From contig LGRX02024690.1 in assembly GCA_001247695.2 (NCBI GenBank), positions 1 to 24,073 of the forward strand: a stretch of DNA of 24,073 nucleotides, written 5' to 3'. The notes under the pieces are model-generated. The model searched no databases. It had not been told where the DNA came from and saw only the letters and a list, made by a program, of their open reading frames with translations. A program made the translations under genes and the position numbers. The stretch is from Cymbomonas tetramitiformis. Its lineage: Eukaryota > Chlorophyta > Pyramimonadophyceae > Pyramimonadales > Pyramimonadaceae. This document shows positions 1 to 7,097 of the stretch, in pieces (within the stretch, counting starts at the first letter, position 1; the number at the start of each line of letters is the position of its first letter).

Positions 1-324
1 CATTTTTCTTAAGTGTCATAGGGTGGGGTGTGTGTCATCGGTCATTTGTCTTAAGTGTGGGTGGGGTGTGTGGTCATTTTTCTTAAGTGTCATAGGGTGG
101 GGTGTGTGTCAACGGTCATTTTCTTAAGTGTCATTGGGTGTCATTTTTCTTTAAATATCCAGCATATAGCTTTCTTACACGTGTGCATATCTCCTACATT
201 CCAGCCAATCACGTGCTTACATTTGGATAAGATTCTTAAGTTTTCTTAAGTTATCCTTGAGCCATGTGGACAATATCGTCCTACCAAGAAGCTTCCACGT
301 ACTTACATTTTCTTAAGTTCTCTT
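1..324. repeat. Degenerate CTTAAG / GTGGGGTGTGTG repeat tract
   Basis: No gene is seen here. CTTAAG recurs at 8, 50, 82 and 123, followed by GTGTCATAGGGTGGGGTGTGTG-like text, giving an irregular tandem repeat with spacings of about 32-42 bp that fades after position 160. More isolated CTTAAG words follow up to 324. The short open frame at 55-249 is repeat-encoded and is not treated as a gene. Confidence 0.7.
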
Positions 325-400
325 AAGTATAATTCTTAAGTATACTGTCGGCCAATAGCTAATTACCCCGATTTAAATATGCATAGTGTGGGTTTATATC

Positions 401-487
401 GAAAACTTAAGAAAACTTAAGAAAAACTTAAGAAAACTTAAGAAAAACTTAAGAAAACTTAAGAAAACTTAAGAAAACTTAAGAAAG
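401..487. repeat. AAAACTTAAG microsatellite array
   Basis: About eight consecutive units of 10-11 bp (GAAAACTTAA or GAAAAACTTAA) run from the end of the left foldback arm. Each unit contains the palindrome CTTAAG. The same word family reappears at 872-902 and 23289-23346. Confidence 0.85.
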
Positions 488-737
488 TACTTGCAGTAGT
501 GTAGGGTGGATAGGCTGACAATAATACGTGAATGTAATACGTTCGTGTATGTTTAACAGTTCCGTCGTTATCGTTTGTTGAAAGATGATGTGCCCTTGCT
601 TGCTTTGTTAGCATGCACAATCTTTGTAACAATGCTTTGCCTTCCTCCACCATGCGAGAATCTCATGCCCAGCGATAGCACGAACGGCGGCATTTTCGGA
701 CTCACAAGAGAGTACATAGACCTGCTAAATAATCACG

Positions 738-862
738 TGCGTGGACCTGCATGATTATCAATAAATGGACCCGTGGAATAGTCACATGGACCCATGGAAT
801 GAATCATGTGGACCCGCTTAATAGTCACATGGACCCGCTGAAGAATCACGCGGACCACTTCT
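738..862. repeat. ATGGACCC 24-bp minisatellite (left copy)
   Basis: Diverged ~24-bp units of the form CACATGGACCCGCTTAATAGT occur about five times between the foldback arms. The same repeat forms a long array at 23362-23662, so this is a dispersed satellite family of this genome. Confidence 0.75.
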
Positions 863-965
863 GAAAGTATTTTTTTAAGTTTTCTTAAGTCTTCTTAAGT
901 TTTCGATATAAACCCACACTATGCATATTTAAATCGGGGTAATTAGCTATTGGCCGACAGTACAC

Positions 966-1478
966 TTAAGAATTATACTTATGGACAAATATGTTTTCGT
1001 TATACTCGGTGGCATCACTTTCCAGACGTAGCTGCCCCAGTAGCCGTGCGGTCTCCGCATCGTCAGGTCCCTCCTCGTCTGAGAAGCCATCGGCACTTGC
1101 TTTAAGAAGGTCAGGCACCTCCTCTATGTCAAACGACAGATTCTCCGGTACCGCGCTGCCATGTGAGGTCTGGTTCTCCGTTAATTGCTCGTCGGGGCCG
1201 TACAGTTCCCCAGGCATGCGCATGGCCCCAATACTGGCCGGCCACGTAGGTAGCTTCGTCACACGCCATCTCGAAGTAACATTGCCACTTGCCGCGTTTA
1301 TTGTCTTCGCCACCTTGGTGAGGCGGTCGTGCTCCGCCGGAAGGCATGGCCCTCGTCCTGCAGGGAGCGCTCCGTCTCGTCGACGGAGGAGTGATCGCAG
1401 ACTAGTGCGGGTGTCCTTGGACTCCGATGCAATGTCCATCACGTCAGATTGGCTAAGGCCGTACGTTGTATAAAGATC
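966..1478 (-). CDS. Hypothetical protein, terminal exon or gene fragment
   Basis: An open minus-strand stretch begins after a good 3' splice site (TTTTTACAG at about 1479-1489, read on the minus strand) and runs to a TAA at 966-968. Its end is acidic (DEEGPDDAETARLLGQL) and looks coding. The final residues (HKYNS and stop) come from the foldback arm, so the native C-terminus was probably replaced. A second frame (1129-1347) is also open and protein-like over part of the region (KWQCYFEMACDEATYVAG), so an internal frameshift is possible. No family is recognised. It lies beyond the putative 3' UTR element of the next minus-strand gene and is therefore treated as separate. Confidence 0.4.
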   Translation of the reverse strand, partial: DLYTTYGLSQSDVMDIASESKDTRTSLRSLLRRRDGALPAGRGPCLPAEHDRLTKVAKTINAASGNVTSRWRVTKLPTWPASIGAMRMPGELYGPDEQLTENQTSHGSAVPENLSFDIEEVPDLLKASADGFSDEEGPDDAETARLLGQLRLESDATEYNENIFVHKYNS

Positions 1479-1710
1479 CTGTAAAAATACGACGATCGTT
1501 AGTATTCCACCATGATTGTTGCCAAACAAAGGTTGCACGCGCTGCCTCCCCCCCTCATCCCCACCCCGTGAACACTTGGCCAACAGGAGGACGATAGGCG
1601 CACACGCAGCAATCATGTCGGCGAGGGAAGCTTTCAACCCGTGAGGCAAGTTGCGACAGGCAGTTGGAGCATGTACTTTGCGGGTTCTCAATATTAAAAA
1701 TATTTGCATG

Positions 1711-1757
1711 TTTACGATGTCTAAGGGGCTGCGCCACGCCCTTCCCTAGCGCACTCC
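1711..1757 (-). promoter_or_regulatory. Shared 3'-end hairpin element, copy 1
   Basis: The stretch GGGCTGCGCCACGCCCTTCC plus its flanks matches 15945-15985 and 21461-21505 almost base for base. Read on the minus strand it can form a hairpin closed by CTAGGG/CCCTTAG here (CTAGGG/CCCTAG in the other copies). It lies about 110 nt downstream of the TAG at 1868-1870, so it is probably in that gene's 3' UTR. Confidence 0.6.
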
Positions 1758-1867
1758 CTAGTGCGTATTGCATGTGCCCCACGTCTGTTCTCACACGACT
1801 GCCGTGTGGGTTCTATGAGTGGTCGGGGTCCGCTATTTCCGTACTACGTCTCGGCGATTTATCAACA

Positions 1868-2887
1868 CTACACCCGTTCCCAGAACGTCGTGGTGCGCAG
1901 ATGCTTCGGCCGCGCGTCCCCAAAGCCGCCTCGGTACTCGTCGGTTGTAAGTGCTCGGTTGTCACCGGAGCGATTTTTCCACCACACTCTGTAGTCCTCC
2001 GTGACGTATAGCTCTGGGACGCGAACCAGATTCATTTGCACCAGCTCGTCCCAGTCAAAAGTCTCCACGGAGAAGTCGTCGTGGAAAACAGAGTAATCGA
2101 AGGCTCCGACGGGATCCTCCGGTCGGTCTTCCCACGCTTTCACGCCGATGCAATGGCACCGCATCACGGGGGGGTGCCCCAGCGCGCGCCACGCTGCAGG
2201 CGTGTCATGCTCGAAGCAATCCATGCCAACGAAGATCTCCAGGTCGCGCACTGTGCCATTTAAGTCATCAACATCCGCAGGGTATATTTCCCCGTAGTCC
2301 GCATGCGAGAAGTCCTCCAGCAGCAACTCCCCCGCCTGTGTATTCTGATTCACGTGGAGCTTCTTCTGGTCCCGAGAGGACATCCCGGTGCGCACAAGGT
2401 GGGCGGGCCTTCCGTCCGACGGGGCAGATTTTGCTCATGTGCTTGTTGCCCTGTACACGTGCAGGCGCCGGTGGTTCCGCCATGCTCTTGGAGGAGCGCG
2501 CCCTTCGCGGAACGCCACGCCTTTGCACTGAAGATGCCTTCTTCCTGGTGGCTTTAAAGGCAGCCTCAAGCGCCTCGGACAAGTCCTTGCGTTTTATCAG
2601 GTCGGCCGTCCAGCGCTTGTCCAGCGTCTCACGGGCGGAAGTCTCGTAGTGGTTGGCATGCTTGACAGGCAGAAGATTGAATCCAGGCATATGTACCGTA
2701 AAGGTCACGGCCTTCGCAGTCATATTCACGCGCTTCCCCGTTTCCTTGTGCACTCGGGCGACATGCGCGACGAGGGTGGCGATGTCCAGCTGCTCTACTT
2801 GTGGAAGCAGGTCTTGCAGCTGGCGTTGCAGGCCCTCAAGGGCGCTTTCCTCCCCGAAGAAGATCTGGCTTAGCCTGCGCCTCTTGA
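1868..2887 (-). pseudogene. 3' part of the transposon-interrupted host gene (unrecognised protein)
   Basis: This exon starts after the acceptor CTCGCAG (about 2888-2894) in phase with the preceding exon and reads FKRRRLSQIFFGEESALEGL onward. A leucine-rich, coiled-coil-like stretch and a basic segment (TRKKASSVQRRGVPRRAR) follow. Around 2430 the reading frame must change: the second frame, open from 2437, continues with an acidic region rich in D, E and W (DDFSVETFDWDELVQMNL) and ends at TAG 1868-1870. The switch can be placed at the A4 run near 2429-2432, so a one-base indel is as likely as a small intron. I recognise no family. The gene's 5' part lies 11.7 kb away at 14943-15781 because of the transposon. 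Confidence 0.5.
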
Positions 2888-2977
2888 CTGCGAGCCATAC
2901 AATATCACGTCACCAACTACACACAGGGCCCGGCTAGTGAAAACGACAACAAAGACTGCACGCACGGGCCGACTTAC

Positions 2978-3073
2978 ATGCTATATTGTTCTCCACCTGC
3001 AACTCGTACGCGTTCTTATGCTGCGTGTTTAGCCGAGGGCTGGTACGCACAGGTAATCGAAGGCTCTCTGGAA
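2978..3073 (-). CDS. Duplicated internal exon of the host gene
   Basis: This 96-nt exon is bounded by TTTGCAG (3074-3080) and GTAAGT (2977-2972, both read on the minus strand). It encodes a segment containing LPVRTSPRLNTQHKNAYEL and QVENNIA. Its length is a multiple of three and its flanking phases match (A+TT before, T+TC after), so the duplication keeps the frame. It is the intact sister of the exon destroyed by the transposon, whose two halves read VRTSPRLNTQHENAN (right) and DLQVENNIA (left). Confidence 0.75.
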
Positions 3074-3163
3074 CTGCAAACCAGTCAATATCACGTCACC
3101 ACCTACACACGGTGCCAGGCTAGTCAAACCGACAACGGAAACTGGTCCCAGGGGCCGACTTAC

Positions 3164-3195
3164 TTGCTATATTGTTCTCCACCTGCAGGTCATTC
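3164..3195 (-). pseudogene. Exon stub of the host gene left of the transposon
   Basis: The last 32 nt of the interrupted exon lie here, encoding DLQVENNIA up to a GTAAGT donor at 3163-3158. Positions 3193-3195 are the left copy of the TTC target duplication. The rest of this exon is at 14943 and beyond. Confidence 0.8.
3193..3195. repeat. Target site duplication, left (TTC)
   Basis: TTC immediately precedes the left terminus CCCTACGG and matches TTC after the right terminus. Removing one copy together with the element gives a join of the same length as the sister exon. Confidence 0.85.
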
Positions 3196-3250
3196 CCCTA
3201 CGGTCCTAGGAAATTGTAGTATGTGTACTAAAGGTGTACTAAATGCATAC
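3196..3250 (+). repeat. Left terminal inverted repeat
   Basis: It begins CCCTACGGTCCTAG and continues through AAATTGTAGTATGTGTACTA. Compared with the reverse complement of 14888-14942, the mismatches are at TIR positions 15, 43, 49 and 55. Confidence 0.92.
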
Positions 3251-3740
3251 TAACAGCAGTATATGTAGTCAAGTTAGTATGCCGCTAGTATGCGGTTAGG
3301 ATACCGTTACGGTACCCACTAATGGAGACTAGATATTAACGGCATACTAACTCCATACGTCTTAACGACCCGTTAGTACGTGCATATGATGCCGTTAGGA
3401 CGCCTCTAACACATGCATCTTAACTGGTTTTAGGATGCCGTTATGATGTTCGTAGGACGACGTTAGGACATACTAACATATGCATATTAACAGGCGTTAG
3501 GATGCCATTATGATGCTCGTAGGACGACGTTAGGACATACTAACACATGCACTATAACTGGCGTTAGGATGCCATTATGATGTTAATATGACGACGTTAG
3601 GACATACTAACACCGACACCCTAAAGGCGTCCTAACGACATGCTATCTGGGACATAGTAAAGGCATACTAACGTTGGTTTTAGCATAGCTTTAGTGTGTT
3701 AGGGCGCATACTAAACGCATACTAACTATGCCATAACTAC
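3251..3740. repeat. Left subterminal repeat zone (TTAG/CTAAC motif array)
   Basis: This stretch has no gene. It is packed with short words such as GTTAGGATGCC, ATGCCGTTA, CATACTAAC and their complements in both orientations. Within it, about 3415-3612 is a 67-bp unit repeated three times; GTTAGGACATACTAAC starts at 3462, 3529 and 3596. Such arrays are known in CACTA elements as binding sites for the element's own proteins. That role is inferred here. Confidence 0.85.
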
Positions 3741-4005
3741 ACAAGCAGTCAAACGCGAACGTTGCGAGTATTCATATCGGGGGAAGCTTGATGCGAAGGC
3801 ATATGCATTGTGAGGTGCGAGATACATTGTGATTGGTGAGTGTGATGCACAACAAGTACAAAAATTCATAATTACAAAAATGTTACCATGTTGCCCCATA
3901 CGCGTGAGGCATCCTCCTCACGCATCCTCCTCGGGGGGGCCCGCGAAGGCGTGCTCTAATGCCCCGTACCGGATGTACGAGGCATCTACGACTAGGGGCA
4001 AGGGG

Positions 4006-5716
4006 CTAGCAGCCAGGGCAACGTTTTTTTTTCCCCCGGAAGGCTGCCCAAAAGTATCTTTCAAGGTCCTTGCCCCTTACAAGGGCTTTATTTAGGAAGG
4101 GGTCGGCTTTTTTGAGAATCGTGTTCACGGCCGAGATCCCCTTCCCGGCGAACTCGTCGACACCTGAGTTGCCTGTTCGGTGGTTTGCCTTCGATATCTG
4201 TGGCAAACCAGATTAAGTTAAGTTAGAGGGGAAAGTGAATACAGCTGCAAATTCCGTTAAGACGCCAATAACATACTAAAGGAGTCCTAAAGGCATCCTA
4301 AAGGCAAAAAGTGCAGCAAAACTCACCTCCAGACCCAGGAAGAGGGGGGGGAGCTTCAGCTCCTCGGATACGTGCCAATACTCCACTGACTGGTGGAGGT
4401 CACACACAGTGACCTTCCCTGCCAACAGGGGCACCTCCTGTTTTAAAGACCCGTTGGAGGTGAAGTATTCCTTCTCCTCCAATGGGGCTTTGATGGCCTC
4501 GTCATCGGCCGTAGGGCGGGCGTAGACGTAGACCTCGGTCCCCACTGGATACCTCGAGGCCAGGTTGACGTGGTCTTCCTCGTCCGACTGGGTGCCTCCA
4601 TGTCCCCCCCCCTCCCCCTCCTTGCCCTTGTCGCGAGGATCCTCCTTGCCCTTTTTGGCCTTTTGGGCTCTCGTGCTTTTGGAGGGAGAAGCCCCGGGGG
4701 CCTCCTCCGACTCAGCAGGTCGCTTTCGGAGGGGCTCTTCCTCTTCGGCGTCCTCCTCCTCTTCGTCCCCGAGGGATAAAACGCTCTTCGACCACGAGGC
4801 TAGTAAACACTCGCCTGCAAAGCAGTTAGTAAACAGTTAGTATGCAGTTAGTATGTTAGCGCCATACTAAAGGTGTACTAACAGAAAACACAGTGTCCAG
4901 AGAGGAAATAAGTTATGCATGTTTTCACAAAAGGGCTCATTACGTGCAACTTACGTGTATCCTCCAGGCTAGGGAGGCCCTCCTCGTACGTGGTGGGAAG
5001 AGCCACAGGCTCAATCCCAGCTTTTTCAAGGCCTCAAGCTTTGCCGCGTCGTTGTAGACCGTGAGGGAGATTCCCTCCGCCCCCTCCACCTTCGCGAAGG
5101 GGTGCTTTGCGTGGGGCTTCAAGACCCACGCTTTGCCCTTCTTCTTCCACGATCCATAACGGAACGCGGAGCGGAAGTTGTTGACGTCGTTTCTTATCTT
5201 CCCCTGTATATAGGGGATGATTGCGACGTCCACGGAGTGGTCGTGACCACTCTCCTTGGCGATTTTGCGCACGAGCTCGGCGTACGCTTCTTGTTGGGCC
5301 CCCACGTTGACGAGGGGATTCCATTCCTTCATCGCCACTGAGTATTCGCACAACGTGAAGGAAGAAGAAAGTTAATTAAGCAACAAGAATACAACCTAGC
5401 AACGACAATCCAACGAACCGCGGTGCGCACCCGTCTCTTTGTTGATCGCGGCGCGCACCGCCCGCTCGTGGGGTTGTAGAACCCCGCGATTGCGCATGCG
5501 CATCCCAACCGCTCCCTCTTTTAATTTTCGGGGGGGCCTTTGCTTGGTATTACTCCACTTGGCATCTTTTGCGGTGGCGGGGGCGGAGGCGAATCCCTCT
5601 TCGCTTTTTCTATGCCACGACACGTAGTCCAACAAGCCCGCCAATGATTTCTCCTCTCCCATAGCATCGCAGAGGTCGTCGTATGCCTCTCGCTCCTCGG
5701 TTGTGGGGTGACTCAT
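4006..5716 (-). CDS. Unrecognised second gene of the transposon (four exons)
   Basis: The start ATG is at 5716-5714 (MSHPTTEEREAYDDLCDAMG). The proposed exons are 5716 to about 5410, 5338-4955, 4814-4327 and 4206-4006. The last two introns have GTAAGT or GTGAGT donors, CAG acceptors and matching phases (1 and 0), and both contain the element's CTAAC motif. The first splice donor is undecided. Exon 2 has a compact conserved-looking region (YIQGKIRNDVNNFRSAFRYG). Exon 3 opens with a long acidic then lysine-rich low-complexity stretch (DEEEEDAEEEEPLRKR), followed by a folded-looking part (GTEVYVYARPTADDEAI). The frame shifts at an A5 run (5022-5026), because only the shifted frame splices in phase. 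A second possible slip at the A9 run (4024-4032) would move the stop to 3918. It probably encodes an accessory DNA-binding or regulatory protein, as second genes of CACTA elements often do, but no family is recognised. Confidence 0.6.
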
Positions 5717-6037
5717 CGATGCGTGGATGTTTGAGTGAGGGGCTCGGCCTGGCTTAGGGTGTGTACGGTTTGGTACGGGTGAGTTGCGTCTTTATCGATG
5801 AGACACCACGCAGAGTGAAACGTTAAGACGCCTTTAGTTGGCGGCTAGCATGCTACGGCGCTCCTCCCCGGTTACCGTTCGAACTTCGGTTCGTTACCTT
5901 GCATTCGCATTGACCACGCAGTTCGAATTTGTGGCGCTCAATTTTCTTTTTTCGTGACCTTTTTACGCAAGCCCTTCTGTGTCATACGTTGTGTCATTGA
6001 ACTTGATCACTTTGCATCTGCGGTGAGCATCGCTCTT
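5717..6037. other. Divergent promoter-side spacer, no gene
   Basis: This stretch lies upstream of the minus-strand gene starting at 5716. It contains one weak CTTTAGTTGG/CTAGCATG motif patch near 5830 and otherwise unique sequence. No coding frame or confident promoter element is seen. Confidence 0.4.
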
Positions 6038-6110
6038 GCCGTAATCGTCTAGTGGTAGGATGTCGCTCTTGAAGGCGGAGGGTGTGCGGTTCGAATCCCT
6101 GTAAGGGGCA
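6038..6110 (+). tRNA. Degenerate tRNA(Glu)-like sequence
   Basis: The stretch is 73 nt, the normal tRNA length. It has a Glu-type D-arm (CGTCTAGTGGTAGGA), a fully paired anticodon stem (TCGCT with GGCGG, counting G-U pairs) and a perfect B-box (GGTTCGAATCC at 6088-6098). The anticodon loop is only six bases (CTTGAA) where tRNA(Glu) would have CTTTCAA. The T-stem has a mismatch, and the acceptor strands (GCCGTAA against TAAGGGGC) pair poorly. It therefore looks like a decayed tRNA copy or a tRNA-derived SINE head inside the transposon, not a working tRNA. The overall pattern resembles bacterial or organellar tRNA(Glu). Confidence 0.5.
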
Positions 6111-6420
6111 GTTATATATAAGAAACGATTTTGTTCGGTCCATTCTTCTGGGTGTCACCTCGACCGTCCGATTGCTACAAAATCATTGGGGGTGAGAACT
6201 TTCCATTTTATTTCTTTTGTTTATATTTATTTTTTTGCTCCTGCGCATTTTGAAAAAATCGTGCGCACAAAATGCTTCATATCTATGGCAAAAAAAACAA
6301 AACCAACATTTTGCTTGGAGGGGTGTGTTCCCTTCAACTTGCCCATTTCCCTGCCAAATTTTTGTTTTTTTGTTTTTTCGCTATTTTTGGGTCTTATAGC
6401 TTATGTCATACAAGTCATAT
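6111..6420. other. AT-rich spacer with no supported gene
   Basis: TATATATA follows the tRNA-like sequence directly, then T-rich sequence with long T and A runs. A short open frame (6186-6422) is hydrophobic because of the T-richness and has no coding features. Confidence 0.5.
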
Positions 6421-7080
6421 GACGTTAGTACCCCTTTAGCATGCCATGTACATTACGCGGATATTATGCCGGTAGCATGCTCTTATGGTGTCATTTAGTA
6501 TCCTAACGCCAGACTTGCAGTTTTTTTTGTTTTTTTTTTGTTTGCATGCGTCTTTGTTAGTATGCCGTTACGGTACCCACTACGTGAGACTAGACGCCGT
6601 TAACATGCTATCGCCACGCCGTTAGGGGCATACTAGGTGAGACTAGACGCCGTTAACATGCTAACGCCACGCATGCTAAAGGCGTGCTAACTACATGCTA
6701 GCGGCGACAACATGTTAAAGGTGTCCTAAGGGCGTGCTTTAGGGTGCACATCTTAACGCGCCTAGAGGAATATTCCTCAAAAGATTCCCTGGTTAGGACA
6801 CCTTTAGGAGGCCTTTAGGATGCCTGTAGTTCGCCCATCCTAACGGTATCCTAATGACACCCTAACGTGTGGCATTAGGACTCCTTTATGACGTACTAAC
6901 CACGTCTTAACGCGCCTAGAGGAATATTCCTCAAAAGATTCCCTGGTTTAGGACACCTTTAGGAGGCCTTTAGGATGCCTGTAGTTCGCCCATCCTAACG
7001 GTATCCTAATGACACCCTAACGTGTGGCATTAGGACTCCTTTATGACGTACTAACCACGTCTTAACGCGCCTACGGGGGG
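6421..7080. repeat. Central TTAG/CTAAC motif array
   Basis: Dense motif copies (TTAGTATGCCGTTA, CATGCTAACGCCACGC, TTAGGATGCC) fill the spacer upstream of the transposase start. A related duplicated phrase, GTGAGACTAGACGCCGTTAACATGCTA, sits near 6583 and 6636. No gene is seen. Confidence 0.85.
6751..7074. repeat. 155-bp tandem repeat upstream of the transposase
   Basis: TCTTAACGCGCCTA starts at 6751, 6905 and 7060. The first two units (154 and 155 bp) are almost identical and the third is cut after about 15 bp. Each full unit contains the palindrome AGGAATATTCCT and a block of TTAGGA words. Its position just before the transposase gene makes a promoter role possible but unproven. Confidence 0.9.
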
Positions 7081-7097
7081 GGGGTCACAGGCCTGCG

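Larger units (their letters stand above)
325..980. mobile_element. Foldback structure with ~100-bp inverted arms (MITE-like)
   Basis: Positions 325-423 read almost exactly as the reverse complement of 882-980. Both arms contain the CTTAAG words, the stretch TGTCGGCCAATAGCTAATTA and the stretch GTGTGGGTTTATATCG, with only one or two mismatches. The ~460-bp centre holds a CTTAAG array, unique sequence and a few ATGGACCC units, with no convincing protein. This is the architecture of a foldback or MITE-type insertion. No clear target duplication is seen, so a recombination-born palindrome is possible. The right arm supplies the stop codon of the open frame at 966-1478, suggesting that it landed in or next to coding sequence. 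Confidence 0.7.
2885..3195 (-). repeat. 186-bp exon+intron tandem duplication in the host gene
   Basis: Positions 2885-3070 and 3071-3195 are two copies of one unit, offset by 186 bp. For example, CAATATCACGTCACC begins at 2900 and at 3086, and CTATATTGTTCTCCACCTGC is present in both. Each unit is one exon end plus one intron (GTAAGT...CAG on the minus strand). The second copy is cut at 3195 by the transposon; its missing part resumes at 14943, where the same exon text (ATGCTGCGTGTTTAGCCGAG) reappears. Confidence 0.9.

Noticed and set aside
991..1473. Plus-strand Ser/Arg-rich frame
   Set aside because: It is antisense to the better supported minus-strand exon with an acceptor and acidic C-terminus.
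966..2887. 966-1478 as the last exon of the interrupted host gene
   Set aside because: A TAG at 1868 followed by the shared 3' UTR element at 1711-1757 suggests the host gene ends there. The link cannot be excluded but is not preferred.
6186..6422. Small membrane protein in the AT-rich spacer
   Set aside because: Its hydrophobicity follows from T-rich codons, and there is no conserved or regulatory context.
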